From Sporosarcina luteola (lineage in GTDB: Bacteria > Bacillota > Bacilli > Bacillales_A > Planococcaceae), in contig NZ_JAMBOK010000001.1 of NCBI RefSeq assembly GCF_023715585.1, forward strand, positions 930,001 to 994,000: a DNA stretch of 64,000 nt. The letters are read 5' to 3'. The notes beneath the pieces are model-generated. The model did no database searches. It was given only the letters and a program-made list of their open reading frames with translations, and was not told where the DNA came from. The position numbers and the translations under genes were made by a program. Shown here in pieces: positions 1 to 10,487 of the stretch (its first letter is position 1; each line of letters opens with the position of its first letter).

Positions 1-1748
1 CCAAGTGCAGCAACTAGTAATGCTTTCAATGCATTTTCCGCAAGTTCTTTACCCACTGTATTGGAAACTGTTGAAATATTCGGATCTGCACCGTAATGAG
101 CCATTAGATCTTTTTTGAACTTGTTTACAGTTTCTTGCTTGAATTCTTCTTTATAACGCACGACGCCGATATTGTTCGTATCACCCGAAATCACAATATC
201 AGATGCTGGATGGCCCAATTTCTCAAGAGTATTTGAGATTTCCTCAGTCGTAACAGGATTGTCCGATAAGATTTCAACACGAGTACCACCTGCAAAGTCA
301 ATCCCAAGGTTTAATTTGAAGATCCCGAGAACAATTATTCCGGCAATAATCAATGCCATTGAAACCACATAGAATTTTTTACGGGAACGAACAAAGTCAA
401 AACGATCGAATTTAGTTGTAAGGTCAAGCGTATCCACATCTTCTTCAGGTGCGTGGACCCGACTTTTCGAAATCCCGAATAGGCCTGTCTTTCCATCAAG
501 CATCCCGCTATTCACGAGAAGACCTAACAATAGACGCGAGCCCCAAACGGCTGTCAAGAAGCTGACGAGGATACTGATGATTAGCATTGTTGCAAAGCCT
601 TTGACGGAACTTGTCCCGAAAATGAACAGGACGACAGCTGCAAGCAACGTTGTAATATTAGCATCCAAGATGGCGGTGAACGCGGATTTCGCACCTACCG
701 AGAAAGCAGTCTTCACTGATTTCCCTACTCGCAGTTCTTCTCGAATCCTTTCGTACGTCAGGATATTCGCATCGACTGCCATACCGACCCCGAGCATCAG
801 AGCTGCAATTCCCGGAAGTGTAAGAACTCCGTTAATGCCTGTGAATACAGTTAGGATCAAGTAAATATAGACGGAAAGTGTGATAACAGCCACAAATCCA
901 GGTACACGATAATAGACCAGCATGAAGAGGAAGATTAACGATATCCCTACGATTCCAGCTAGAATCGTTTTATCCAATGCCTGTGCACCAAATTGAGCAC
1001 CTACGGAAGTGGAGTAAATTTCTTCAAGGTGTACTGGGAGTGCGCCTGCATTCAAAATCCCAGCTAGATCCTTCGTTTCCTCGACTGTGAAGCTTCCATT
1101 AATTTCAACATTGGATGAATTGATGACTTCTTTTACAGATGGAGCGGAAATGAATTTAGGTTTTTCCTTCATTCTTTCCTCTTTGTATGAATCGACGCCT
1201 TCTTCAAAGTCCATCCAGATGACCATTACGTTTTCAGGAGCTTTTGCTTTAATTTCAGCTGTCACTTGCCCGAATTTATCCGGATCTTTCATTTCGAGTG
1301 TAACGACAGGGTTGCCATTTTGCCCGAAGTTGGCTTTCGCCTTGCCTTCTTTCAAGTCATCTCCATCTAACATCAGATTATCGTCTGCATCCCTGAATGT
1401 TAGATTTGCTTGTGTAGACAAGAGTTCACGTGCAGTTTCCTGATCTTCGACACCGGCCAATTGGACGCGGATCCTGTTATTGGATTCAACTTGGATGACC
1501 GGCTCGCTTACACCAAGGACGTCGACACGGTTACGTAGAGCACCTGCTGTATCGGATACGACATCCTCCGTGATTTTTTGGCCTTCCTTCCCTTTTAGCG
1601 GCTGGACCTCATATAGGACTTCGAAGCCCCCTTGCAGGTCAAGACCAAGACGTACATCTTTTATAATCGGTTTTACAGTAGCGCCTATTAAAGATCCCAA
1701 CATGACAAGCAGTAATAGAAAAGCTACAATCCGGCTTCTTTTTTTCAT
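1..1748 (-). CDS. secDF: Protein translocase subunit SecDF (fused SecD-SecF), 3' end outside window
   Basis: Membrane component that uses the proton gradient to help SecYEG-SecA move proteins across the membrane. The reading frame starts at an ATG behind GAGGGGGAACTAATCT and stays open to the window edge, giving 582 residues of a protein that is about 740 residues in Bacillus. The first membrane helix is at residues 5-25, followed directly by the SecD signature LGLDLQGG. A second cluster of hydrophobic helices follows the large extracytoplasmic domain, and the SecF half is recognisable by LNLGIDFAGGT late in the visible part. The SecD-SecF fusion is the usual Bacillus arrangement. The comN gene lies just upstream, as in B. 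subtilis. Confidence 0.95.
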   Translation of the reverse strand, partial: MKKRSRIVAFLLLLVMLGSLIGATVKPIIKDVRLGLDLQGGFEVLYEVQPLKGKEGQKITEDVVSDTAGALRNRVDVLGVSEPVIQVESNNRIRVQLAGVEDQETARELLSTQANLTFRDADDNLMLDGDDLKEGKAKANFGQNGNPVVTLEMKDPDKFGQVTAEIKAKAPENVMVIWMDFEEGVDSYKEERMKEKPKFISAPSVKEVINSSNVEINGSFTVEETKDLAGILNAGALPVHLEEIYSTSVGAQFGAQALDKTILAGIVGISLIFLFMLVYYRVPGFVAVITLSVYIYLILTVFTGINGVLTLPGIAALMLGVGMAVDANILTYERIREELRVGKSVKTAFSVGAKSAFTAILDANITTLLAAVVLFIFGTSSVKGFATMLIISILVSFLTAVWGSRLLLGLLVNSGMLDGKTGLFGISKSRVHAPEEDVDTLDLTTKFDRFDFVRSRKKFYVVSMALIIAGIIVLGIFKLNLGIDFAGGTRVEILSDNPVTTEEISNTLEKLGHPASDIVISGDTNNIGVVRYKEEFKQETVNKFKKDLMAHYGADPNISTVSNTVGKELAENALKALLVAAL

Positions 1749-1881
1749 AGATTAGTTCCCCCTCTGTACGTGGAGCGCTGAGAAGATTGCTAGGTACAGT
1801 TTTTAAGAAAATACAACACTCCAATTATGAAACAGAGATTAACATCTGTCAAATAGTTGGGCATCGTGTGAACTTCGGAAA

Positions 1882-2190
1882 TTACTTGTTTTTAGTCGCA
1901 AGAAGCAACTGCAATTCATCGCTGTTCAAATCCGAAAACCAGTTTGATCCCCTTTGTTCCTCGATTTGGGTATAGGTCATGAATTCGGCAGGCGTCAATG
2001 CCAAAACGCCATTTACAAGCTCATGGATCCGCATCGTAGAAACATTTTTCTTTCGCCATTTTTTACGTATGCAGTATTTCCATATTTCTTCATTCGTCAC
2101 TGTCGGATAGCCATAAAGGCGGAATTCATCCCTTTTGCTCTGTATGGCAGGCAAAGCATGTTTGAATATCTGTTCGAATTGTATCGTCAC
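1882..2190 (-). CDS. comN: ComN-like post-transcriptional regulator
   Basis: Small soluble protein of about 102 residues resembling B. subtilis ComN (YrzD), which acts on competence mRNA and sits at the same place between spoVB and secDF. The sequence is mixed helical with a conserved-looking core (ALPAIQSKRDEF, NEEIWKYC, VNGVLALTPAEFMTY) and no membrane segment. The start is uncertain: an ATG at 2199 touches the AAAGGG ribosome site with no spacer, whereas the GTG at 2190 has about 9 bases of spacing, so the GTG is preferred. The identification rests on synteny plus length and general look. Function by homology only. Confidence 0.7.
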   Translation of the reverse strand: MTIQFEQIFKHALPAIQSKRDEFRLYGYPTVTNEEIWKYCIRKKWRKKNVSTMRIHELVNGVLALTPAEFMTYTQIEEQRGSNWFSDLNSDELQLLLATKNK

Positions 2191-2213
2191 CTTCTCCATC
2201 CCTTTCCCGTTCA

Positions 2214-2243
2214 GTCGTAAATAGACAATCCTTTGCATAGATT
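2214..2243 (+). promoter_or_regulatory. Candidate sigma-E promoter of spoVB
   Basis: GTCGTAAA, then 14 bases, then CATAGATT, upstream of the TTG start of spoVB. This fits the mother-cell sigma-E pattern (roughly GTCATATT-N14-CATACAAT) with a few mismatches. It overlaps the region upstream of the divergent comN gene. Inferred by eye. Confidence 0.35.
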
Positions 2244-2286
2244 TAGTGTAAACGAAATGACCGGAATTGAGAAGGAGTTGTTTTTA

Positions 2287-3804
2287 TTGTCCACTTTCAT
2301 CCGTGGAACTGCCATACTGATGGTTGCCGTTTTCATGACCAAGCTATTGGGATTCGTCTTTCGTATCCAATTCATGCGGGTGGCCGGCGAAGAGGCAGTA
2401 GGGATTTACATGACCGCCTATCCCGCTTTCATTTTCTTTCTTTCACTCGTCCAACTTGGAATTCCAATTGCGGTTGCGAAAGTGATTGCGGAGTTGAAAG
2501 TGAAGGGCGAAACAGCTAAACTACCCGCAGTAATGAGGACTGCGACATTCATCACGATTTTCACAGGGGCCATTTTCATCCCGCTGTCCATTTTATTCGT
2601 ACCGTATTTGGCCGAAACGTTACTGGGCAATGCGGCTTCTTCCACAACTCTGTATGTAGCGATCGCCATCATTCCGATTGCCTCTGTATGCGGATTGATC
2701 AGAGGCTATTTTCAAGGAATTGTAAGAATAGAAGAAACTGCATGGTCCCAGATCATCGAACAGCTCTTCCGGATTGTCTTGATAACATGGCTGCTGCCAA
2801 TTGCACTTGTGCCTGATAACAATCCGATGAACGCTGCATACGCAATGGGCATCACATTACTTGCGGAAGGGCTGTCAGCTGCTTATCTTTGGTTCAAATA
2901 TCACCAGCACAAACGCCTAGATAAAAAGCCGGCTGCAAAAAAAGAGCGATATCCGATGGAGCCTCTCCTCTCCATAGCATTGCCTTCTTCGGGAAGCAGA
3001 CTATTCGGCACATTCACGTGGTTCCTTGAGCCGATCATTTTTCTGCGCGCCCTTTCAATGGCAGGGGTCGGTGCAGTGGCCGCAACATCGCTCTACGGCA
3101 TCATTTCGGGCGTTCTCATTCCTTTGCTGCTCTTCCCTTCATTCATCCCTTACGCGTTGTCTGTCGTTCTCGTGCCGGCTGTGAGCGGGGCTGCCGCTTC
3201 AAGCAACAAGAAAAGACTCCAGGAACGGATCCACTTAGCATTGCGACTTTCCGCTTTGACTGGCGCCTTTGCTGCAGCTGTATTTTACATTCACGGACAG
3301 GCGCTTGCCGAGAAGCTTTTCCACATTACCGAAGGCGCGACCTATATGTCATTGCTGGCACCGATTTTTTTCTTTTACTATATTCAAAGTCCATTGTATT
3401 CCATCTTGCAGGCGACCGGTGATGCAAAGGCAGGAATGATGAATTCGGTATATGGCGGCATTGCAAAATTGGGGGTCATGTTCATATTGGCCTCCCAGCC
3501 TGGACTGCAGGAAACAGGCGCCGTACTCGCCATCGGATTCGGGGTGCTCGTCACTTCCTTCCTCCATATCGCGACACTGAGGAAAAACAAAGCCGCTGCA
3601 GCCGGGTTTACAATGTTCGCCCTGCCCTACGTATCCTTCATCCTGACAGCAGTTGTTCGGCCAATCTTCATCCCGATCGGGCAGTTCGGATTGTTGATGG
3701 AATGTATCATCACAACGATATTCCTTCTTGTCATCTTATTGCTTTTCGGGCAAGTGAAGAAAAATGATGTCCTCATGCTGAAAAGGCTGACGAAGATTCA
3801 CTGA
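2287..3804 (+). CDS. spoVB: Stage V sporulation protein B, MOP-family polysaccharide/lipid flippase
   Basis: Multi-pass membrane transporter of the MATE/MOP exporter superfamily. In B. subtilis it is needed for spore cortex synthesis, presumably by flipping a lipid-linked cell-wall precursor in the mother cell. The 505-residue product (relative about 518) has around 14 hydrophobic helices spread over its length. The N-terminal region (TKLLGFVFRIQFMRVAGEEA) and the GYFQG segment near residue 145 are typical. The start chosen is TTG, because AAGGAG lies 9 bases ahead of it; an upstream ATG at 2233 has no ribosome site. The 3' end overlaps the end of the convergent DUF421 gene by 7 bases. Confidence 0.9.
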   Translation: MSTFIRGTAILMVAVFMTKLLGFVFRIQFMRVAGEEAVGIYMTAYPAFIFFLSLVQLGIPIAVAKVIAELKVKGETAKLPAVMRTATFITIFTGAIFIPLSILFVPYLAETLLGNAASSTTLYVAIAIIPIASVCGLIRGYFQGIVRIEETAWSQIIEQLFRIVLITWLLPIALVPDNNPMNAAYAMGITLLAEGLSAAYLWFKYHQHKRLDKKPAAKKERYPMEPLLSIALPSSGSRLFGTFTWFLEPIIFLRALSMAGVGAVAATSLYGIISGVLIPLLLFPSFIPYALSVVLVPAVSGAAASSNKKRLQERIHLALRLSALTGAFAAAVFYIHGQALAEKLFHITEGATYMSLLAPIFFFYYIQSPLYSILQATGDAKAGMMNSVYGGIAKLGVMFILASQPGLQETGAVLAIGFGVLVTSFLHIATLRKNKAAAAGFTMFALPYVSFILTAVVRPIFIPIGQFGLLMECIITTIFLLVILLLFGQVKKNDVLMLKRLTKIH

Positions 3805-4442
3805 TAGCCTTTCTTCAATTGGAAGTGCAGTTCCCCTTCCTCGAATGAACAATAAAAGACTTGACGAACGTCGTTCACACCTTGCCCTTTCAACTCTTGA
3901 ACAAGCCAATCTTCGGATTTCCCGACCATCCGGACGTGGCGGCTTTGAATGACGCCATCTGAAATGAGGGCAAGGACCGGCTGGGTATTTTCGTGTGTGA
4001 AAACCGACAAATTTCCTGAAGGCTCCAAATATGCATAGGAGACATCTTTGATAGATCCGATTTGCTGCTCGCGAAGCTGCTGAAACAAATCATCCAAGTT
4101 GTATCTTTGCTTTCTCATCTCCTCTTCTTGGATTACACCATCTTCTATGATCAGCGTGGGATCTCCATCGACGATATCCCTGAACTTTTTACTCTTTAAG
4201 GAAAGATAAGAAGTTAGCAGTTGGATGCAGAGTAGCAGGAGCACTGGCAATATGGAGTGAATTAGCTTGTTATCGGGAGATTCAATTGCTAGAGCTACAA
4301 CTTCAGCCATGATGACAAAGACAACAACGTCGATAACGCTTAACTCGCCTACTTCCCTTTTTCCCATGATTCTGAGCACAATCAGGACGAACACATATAA
4401 CAAAATTGTCCTGAATCCGATGACTATGAGATCGTTCATCAT
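3798..4442 (-). CDS. DUF421 membrane protein (YrbG/YetF family)
   Basis: 214-residue membrane protein of the DUF421 family. Three hydrophobic helices occupy the first ~80 residues (IGFRTILLYVFVLIVLRIMG, VVVFVIMAEVVALAIE, LPVLLLLCIQLLTSYLS). Then comes a soluble mixed alpha/beta domain carrying the family's conserved features (GDPTLIIEDG, followed by a region near LREQQIGSIKDVSYAYLEP). The ATG used is preceded by AAAGGAGGGATAC; the longer frame upstream has no such site. B. subtilis yrbG lies at the same place between spoVB and yajC. The molecular function of the family is poorly defined. Confidence 0.85.
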   Translation of the reverse strand: MMNDLIVIGFRTILLYVFVLIVLRIMGKREVGELSVIDVVVFVIMAEVVALAIESPDNKLIHSILPVLLLLCIQLLTSYLSLKSKKFRDIVDGDPTLIIEDGVIQEEEMRKQRYNLDDLFQQLREQQIGSIKDVSYAYLEPSGNLSVFTHENTQPVLALISDGVIQSRHVRMVGKSEDWLVQELKGQGVNDVRQVFYCSFEEGELHFQLKKGYQ

Positions 4443-4496
4443 GTATCCCTCCTTTCTGGAAAGCATACCTTTTCCTGATCAGGAATATACCCAAAT

Positions 4497-4543
4497 GAAA
4501 AAGAGGTGGTTTTACAGTTGAAACACTGTAGAACCACCTCTTT
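4497..4543 (-). terminator. Rho-independent terminator after yajC
   Basis: Long inverted repeat AAAGAGGTGGTT...AACCACCTCTTT with inner pairing of ACAGT/ACTGT, followed on the minus strand by TTTTTC. It ends the ruvAB-queA-tgt-yajC transcription unit ahead of the DUF421 gene. Confidence 0.85.
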
Positions 4544-4557
4544 GAACATGAATACGA

Positions 4558-4833
4558 TTATGATGCGCTTGCATCGACAACGCGACCGACAGCTTGTCTA
4601 TCGAATTGCAATGTTGTGCCGTCTGCGACTTTCAAAAACACAGATGTATCGTCAACAGCATCAATCACGCCGTGTAGACCACCGATTGTAATGACTTTAT
4701 CGCCACGCTTCAAACTCTCCTGCATAGACTTTGTCTGTTTTTGCCTTTTTTGTGCAGGTCGAATCAATAAGAACCACATGATTGCGAACATTGCAATAAT
4801 CGGAAGTAACGTACCTAACATATCACCATTCAT
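4558..4833 (-). CDS. yajC: Preprotein translocase accessory subunit YajC
   Basis: Small bitopic membrane protein associated with SecDF in the Sec translocon. The 91 residues contain one N-terminal membrane helix (LGTLLPIIAMFAIMWFLLI), followed by the family signature RPAQKRQKQ and GDKVITIGGLHG. The ATG follows a purine-rich AGAGGGGGGAATAAA site; a longer frame upstream lacks one. It follows tgt after about 36 bases, the same order as in B. subtilis. Confidence 0.95.
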   Translation of the reverse strand: MNGDMLGTLLPIIAMFAIMWFLLIRPAQKRQKQTKSMQESLKRGDKVITIGGLHGVIDAVDDTSVFLKVADGTTLQFDRQAVGRVVDASAS

Positions 4834-4869
4834 TTTATTCCCCCCTCTTCTCGGTTCATTATACAAGAT

Positions 4870-6009
<1,140 letters not shown>

Positions 6010-6056
6010 TTAGTACGTTCCTTTCCATTTTGGGATGTCACATCCCTTTACTTTGT

Positions 6057-7088
6057 TTAAGGCTTGATGAACATTGCATCCCCGAAACTGAAGAAGCGGT
6101 ACTGCTCCTTTACAGCTTCCTTATAGGCATCCAGTACATGCTCGCGTGTCGCCATCGCTGAAATAAGCATGATCAATGTCGATTTTGGCAAGTGGAAGTT
6201 TGTCAGCATACCGTCCAGAATACTGAATCGATATCCTGGATAGATGAAAATCGAAGTCCAACCGCTAGCCGCAACTATTTTGCCGTCATTTTGCGAAGCG
6301 ATCGTTTCAAGTGTGCGTGCAGAAGTCGTACCGATCGCAATGACGTTGCCGCCTCTTGCCTTTGCTTCGTTGATTGCTGTAGCAGCCTCTTCGGTCACTT
6401 GGTAATACTCCGAATGCATCGTATGCTCCTCAATTACATCTACACTGACCGGGCGGAATGTTCCTAAGCCGACATGTAGGGTGATAAATTCGACACCGAC
6501 ACCTTTGTTTTTGATTTCCTGTAGAATTTCTTCAGTGAAATGAAGACCTGCAGTTGGCGCTGCGGCCGAGCCCCGTTCTTTCGCAAAGACGGTCTGATAG
6601 CGTGATTGATCGTCGAGCGTCTCTGTAATGTATGGGGGTAGAGGCATCTGTCCGAGGGAGTCGAGTATTTCATAGAAAATACCTTCATAGCGGAATTTGA
6701 AGATCCTTCCGCCTTGCTCCAAGATCTCAGTGCATTCCGCTTCCAGCCTGCCATCCCCGAATGTGACGATAGTTCCTACCTTCACCCGCTTCGCAGGCTT
6801 AACGAGCGTCTCCCATTCGTTCGGGCCCTTCTCCTTCAACAGGAGCACTTCGATCGATGCGCCTGTATCTTCTTTTGTACCAATCAAGCGGGCAGGCAAG
6901 ACGCGCGTGTCATTCAGGACAATGACGTCCCCTTCCTGCAGCTCGTCCACAATTTGACGGAACTGACGATGTTTTACGTCGCCCGTCACTTTATCCAAAA
7001 CCATCAATCTGCTCGCAGTCCGGTCTGCGAGAGGCGTTTGGGCAATGAGGCTTTCCGGTAAATCAAAATCAAAATCATTAACATCCAT
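6057..7088 (-). CDS. queA: S-adenosylmethionine:tRNA ribosyltransferase-isomerase
   Basis: Makes epoxyqueuosine in tRNA by transferring and isomerising the ribose of S-adenosylmethionine onto preQ1. The 343 residues match the family length. Typical stretches are [14 protein letters not shown] at the start, [11 protein letters not shown] near residue 60, PTAGLHFT and [10 protein letters not shown] in the middle, and [16 protein letters not shown] towards the end. AAAGGAG lies about a dozen bases before the ATG. It sits between ruvB and tgt. Confidence 0.97.
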   Translation of the reverse strand: MDVNDFDFDLPESLIAQTPLADRTASRLMVLDKVTGDVKHRQFRQIVDELQEGDVIVLNDTRVLPARLIGTKEDTGASIEVLLLKEKGPNEWETLVKPAKRVKVGTIVTFGDGRLEAECTEILEQGGRIFKFRYEGIFYEILDSLGQMPLPPYITETLDDQSRYQTVFAKERGSAAAPTAGLHFTEEILQEIKNKGVGVEFITLHVGLGTFRPVSVDVIEEHTMHSEYYQVTEEAATAINEAKARGGNVIAIGTTSARTLETIASQNDGKIVAASGWTSIFIYPGYRFSILDGMLTNFHLPKSTLIMLISAMATREHVLDAYKEAVKEQYRFFSFGDAMFIKP

Positions 7089-7128
7089 AATGCGGGTGAA
7101 CTCCTTTTAGTATCAAGTATTGAACAAT

Positions 7129-8133
7129 TTACGTTAGCGTGTCAGGGACAGCGTAACCGAAGTGGTCATAGGCAAGACGCGTCGCAATTCTGCCTCGAGG
7201 TGTCCTTTGGATGAAGCCGATCTGCAGCAAGTAAGGTTCGTAGACGTCCTCGATTGTTATCGATTCTTCGCCGATGCTTGCGGCTATCGTGTCAATTCCG
7301 ACCGGACCGCCTCGGAACCGCTCAATCATGCTGACGAGCAGTTTATGGTCGATGTGATCAAGGCCATGTGAATCGACTTGCAGCATTTCAAGCGCTTCTT
7401 TTGCAATATCCATTGTAATGCTGCCGTCTCCGCGTACTTGGGCATAATCCCGCACCCGGCGCAGGAGGCGATTTGCGATCCGGGGCGTCCCTCTCGACCG
7501 CCTTGCGATTTCAACCGCCGCATTTGCGTCAATGCTGACATCAAATAGGCTGGCGCTTCTGATGACGATTTCTTTCAACGGGCCTTCGCCGTAATATTCA
7601 AGGCGGAGCGGCACGCCAAAACGGTCACGGAGAGGAGCGGATAAAGAACCCGCCCTCGTTGTCGCCCCGATCAATGTGAAAGGCGGCAGGTCTAGACGTA
7701 TCGATTTGGCAGAAGGACCTTTTCCGACAACGATGTCGAGACAAAAGTCTTCCATTGCGGGATAGAGCACTTCCTCGATTGATCGGTTCAACCGATGAAT
7801 TTCATCTATGAACAGGACGTCGCCCGGTTCCAAAGATGAAACGACGGCAGCCAGATCTCCCGGCCTTTCAATTGCCGGACCGCTTGTCATCTTCACATTA
7901 ACGCCCATCTCATTTGCGATGACGGTCGCCAATGTTGTTTTCCCTAGGCCAGGCGGACCGTATAACAGGACATGGTCCAGGCTTTCACTCCTGCCCTTTG
8001 CGGCTTGGATGAAAATGCCGAGATTATCCTTCACAGTCTCCTGTCCAATGTATTGCTGCAGCGTCTGTGGCCGCAAAGATTGTTCAAAACTGTCGTCATA
8101 ATTGGATTGTTCACTTGAAATGACCCGTTCCAT
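7129..8133 (-). CDS. ruvB: Holliday junction branch-migration ATPase RuvB
   Basis: Hexameric AAA+ motor that works with RuvA to migrate Holliday junctions during recombination repair. The 334 residues show Walker [12 protein letters not shown] near residue 60, Walker B DEIH, sensor [18 protein letters not shown], and the C-terminal winged-helix part ending in [16 protein letters not shown]. The ATG is preceded by AAAGGAAGGAGGAG. It follows ruvA by 30 bases. Confidence 0.98.
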   Translation of the reverse strand: MERVISSEQSNYDDSFEQSLRPQTLQQYIGQETVKDNLGIFIQAAKGRSESLDHVLLYGPPGLGKTTLATVIANEMGVNVKMTSGPAIERPGDLAAVVSSLEPGDVLFIDEIHRLNRSIEEVLYPAMEDFCLDIVVGKGPSAKSIRLDLPPFTLIGATTRAGSLSAPLRDRFGVPLRLEYYGEGPLKEIVIRSASLFDVSIDANAAVEIARRSRGTPRIANRLLRRVRDYAQVRGDGSITMDIAKEALEMLQVDSHGLDHIDHKLLVSMIERFRGGPVGIDTIAASIGEESITIEDVYEPYLLQIGFIQRTPRGRIATRLAYDHFGYAVPDTLT

Positions 8134-8163
8134 GACCGCCGCTCCTCCTTCCTTTGTGTATTG

Positions 8164-8769
8164 TTATTTATGTTTCAAAAGCAAACGCAATGCGAGCTTC
8201 ATATAGCCTTCCGTATCCAAGTCTTCCTTCTGCATGTCCGTTTTCACTTTCGCCAATTCACGCTGCGAATAACCAAGCGCCTGCAATGCGAGGATCGCTT
8301 CATCCAATGCGCCATTTTCCGCCATGGAGAGAAGGGTCACATCCGTATCAGGCATTTCGATTTCCGTGAATAAATCTCCAAGCTTCCCTTTCAAATCCAG
8401 GATCATTTGACGGGCAGTCTTTTTTCCGACTCCCGGAAACTGTACGAGGAATGCTTCGTCCTCCCTTTCAATTGCGCCAATAACTTGGGAAGGGATGCCG
8501 CTTGCCAAAATGGCAAGTGCGCCTTTCGGGCCGATTCCGGAAACGGTGATGAGCTTCTTGAATAGTTCGCGCTGTTCAAGTGATTTGAAGCCGAGCAGCC
8601 ATTGCACATCTTCACGGACGTGCAAATATGTGAACACTTGCTGGATTTCCTCCGTCTGATGGAAGGCATATGGATTGGGCGTCATGATCTGCCAGCCGAT
8701 GCCGCCTTGTTCGAGCGTTATGTATTCGGGTGTCACCCGTGTAATGATTCCTTTAATATAATCGTACAA
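8164..8769 (-). CDS. ruvA: Holliday junction DNA helicase RuvA
   Basis: DNA-binding subunit that clamps the four-way junction and recruits RuvB. The 201 residues show the N-terminal OB fold (MYDYIKGIITRVTPEYI), the helix-hairpin-helix motifs around VSGIGPKGALAIL and FPGVGKKTARQMILDLKGK, and the mobile C-terminal domain III. The start codon is TTG with GGGGGAG six bases upstream; no in-frame ATG lies close by. Confidence 0.97.
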   Translation of the reverse strand: MYDYIKGIITRVTPEYITLEQGGIGWQIMTPNPYAFHQTEEIQQVFTYLHVREDVQWLLGFKSLEQRELFKKLITVSGIGPKGALAILASGIPSQVIGAIEREDEAFLVQFPGVGKKTARQMILDLKGKLGDLFTEIEMPDTDVTLLSMAENGALDEAILALQALGYSQRELAKVKTDMQKEDLDTEGYMKLALRLLLKHK

Positions 8770-8797
8770 GACATTCTCCCCCTAAAGTATCGAAACT

Positions 8798-8806
8798 ATT
8801 ATAGCA
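8798..8806 (-). promoter_or_regulatory. Extended -10 promoter candidate for ruvA operon
   Basis: TGCTATAAT, an extended -10 element (TG-n-TATAAT), about 30 bases ahead of the ruvA TTG start. No convincing -35 box is visible, which is common for extended -10 promoters. Confidence 0.4.
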
Positions 8807-8852
8807 TACGAACGGGTTTTCTACCTATCGATGTGAATGTCACCATATCATT

Positions 8853-8877
8853 AAAAAAAGCCGCGGACGAGGCGGCT
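8853..8877 (-). terminator. Rho-independent terminator after the yebC-family gene
   Basis: Short GC-rich stem AGCCGC/GCGGCT followed on the minus strand by seven T. The stem begins at the stop codon itself. Confidence 0.75.
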
Positions 8878-9599
8878 CATTCACTTACGTTATGATATAT
8901 GTTTTGTACGTCATCATCATCTTCCAAGGCATCGATCATCTTTTCGAATTGCTCGGCATTTTCACCTTGCAATTCAGCATAGATCGTCGGAATCATTTCC
9001 ACTTCCGCTGAAATGAATTCGATGCCATCAGCTTCCAAAGCTTCTTTTACTTCCATGAAGCTTGACGGTTCTGTAATGATTTCAAAGCCGTCTTCTGTCG
9101 ACTCGATATCCTCAGCACCCGCTTCCAATGCCGCAAGCATGATCGCTTCTTCGTCGGATTCTACCGTACGCTCGACAAACAGGCGTCCTTTACGGTTGAA
9201 TAGATAGGCGACTGAGCCGCTTTCACCCAAGCTCCCGCCGTTTTTATTGAAAGCTACACGGATATTCGGCGCTGTCCTGTTTCGATTCTCTGTCAGACAT
9301 TGTACAAGAACCGCTACTCCTCCAGGTCCATATCCTTCATAGACGACTTCTTCATAGTTCTCATCCGCACCTGTGCCGGTCGCTTTATCGATTGCTCTCT
9401 TTATGACATCATTCGGGACATTGAAGCTTTTCGATTTCTCGATTGCTAAACGGAGTGCGGGATTCGTTTCCGGATCTCCACCACCTGATTTCGCAGCTAC
9501 ATATAGTTCCCTTGACATCTTTTGAAAGATTTTACCTCGTTTTGCGTCTTGCGCACCTTTACGGTTCTGGATATTTTTCCACTTTGAATGGCCAGCCAT
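8877..9599 (-). CDS. YebC/PmpR (TACO1) family protein
   Basis: 240-residue protein of the YebC family, known in B. subtilis as YrbC. The family was long annotated as a DNA-binding regulator. Recent work on relatives supports a role in translation, helping ribosomes through difficult proline-rich stretches. The start MAGHSKWKNIQNRKGAQD is diagnostic, and the three-domain pattern continues with NPALRLAIEKSK, YEGYGPGGVAVLVQCLTENRNRT and an acidic C-terminus. B. subtilis has bofC between this gene and ruvA; it is absent here. Confidence 0.92.
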   Translation of the reverse strand: MAGHSKWKNIQNRKGAQDAKRGKIFQKMSRELYVAAKSGGGDPETNPALRLAIEKSKSFNVPNDVIKRAIDKATGTGADENYEEVVYEGYGPGGVAVLVQCLTENRNRTAPNIRVAFNKNGGSLGESGSVAYLFNRKGRLFVERTVESDEEAIMLAALEAGAEDIESTEDGFEIITEPSSFMEVKEALEADGIEFISAEVEMIPTIYAELQGENAEQFEKMIDALEDDDDVQNIYHNVSE

Positions 9600-9610
9600 T
9601 ATGCATCCTC

Positions 9611-10480
9611 CTACTTCATGTTCCGTTCTATATCATACCATAGCTTCGGCCATGAAGAGAGTGCATATTCCGTAAAGGGGATGAGCTTCTTCGCAAGACT
9701 TTCCCGCTTATCTGCGGGAACGCTCAACAAGTGCAGCCATTCCCTCAGTAGTTCATTCGGATAAAGCAGCATGGACATCGAACCAGCATCCAGACCGCTT
9801 AAAGACGACTGTTCCGCCAGAAGGAAATCCAGATTGTAGCACACATTCGGCAAAACACGGTGCATCCAAAGCGCCAACTCTGTTCCGGCGGGCCCTGAAC
9901 ATGCTAAATCGAAATCGATGAAGCGGATCAGCCCGTTGTCATCACGGAGGATGTTGTGATGGACGACATCCCCATGCAGGAGCGTGTACCCTGAAAGTTG
10001 ACGATGATTCTTCTTTACTACGGGAAGGGCTTCCTCCCCGTACATGATAATTTCGTCAATCGCTTGTATCCGTATGAATTTCCCGAATGAATCGCGATGA
10101 TCGATGAACCGATCCAATCTATCCCGCCATTTATCCAGAAGCTGATATCTGTGCAGATAAGGGGAGGCGTCCCAATCGATCTGCTCCTTCGTATTGTGCA
10201 GCGCTTGAAGTGCTGTTAATGAATCGGTCCGATCAATCCTGCGCCTGAAGTTTACGGGTTTTGTCCCTTCAATCCATGGCTGCATGATGAATAGCGGATC
10301 TTCGGTGGGAATGACCGGCATAATATGTGGAAATCGGATTGCTTGCAGCTGCCGATGTACATATTCGACTTTCACAGCTGTCGATCGGGACGAATACCTT
10401 TTCAGAGAATAGGCCGCTTCCCCTTCCACCATCTTCCAAACATTCTTTTTTACTTTCCGGATTTCCTTTTCCAGCGCCAT
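9611..10480 (-). CDS. Kinase-like phosphotransferase (APH/CotS-like fold) next to safA
   Basis: 289-residue protein with the aminoglycoside-phosphotransferase/choline-kinase fold. The catalytic loop is visible as LLHGDVVHHNIL (HGD...N), and the metal-binding motif as FIDFDLA, which replaces the usual DFG by DFD. It lies 7 bases after safA and is probably co-transcribed with this coat gene, which suggests a spore-coat kinase-like role similar to the CotS/YsxE/YutH proteins of Bacillus. The substrate is unknown, and drug modification is not implied. No membrane segment is seen. Confidence 0.7.
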   Translation of the reverse strand: MALEKEIRKVKKNVWKMVEGEAAYSLKRYSSRSTAVKVEYVHRQLQAIRFPHIMPVIPTEDPLFIMQPWIEGTKPVNFRRRIDRTDSLTALQALHNTKEQIDWDASPYLHRYQLLDKWRDRLDRFIDHRDSFGKFIRIQAIDEIIMYGEEALPVVKKNHRQLSGYTLLHGDVVHHNILRDDNGLIRFIDFDLACSGPAGTELALWMHRVLPNVCYNLDFLLAEQSSLSGLDAGSMSMLLYPNELLREWLHLLSVPADKRESLAKKLIPFTEYALSSWPKLWYDIERNMK

Positions 10481-10487
10481 ACGCCGG

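Noticed and set aside
9611-10480. Antibiotic-resistance phosphotransferase
   Set aside because: Only the general kinase fold is shared; the position next to safA and the DFD motif argue for a coat-related protein.
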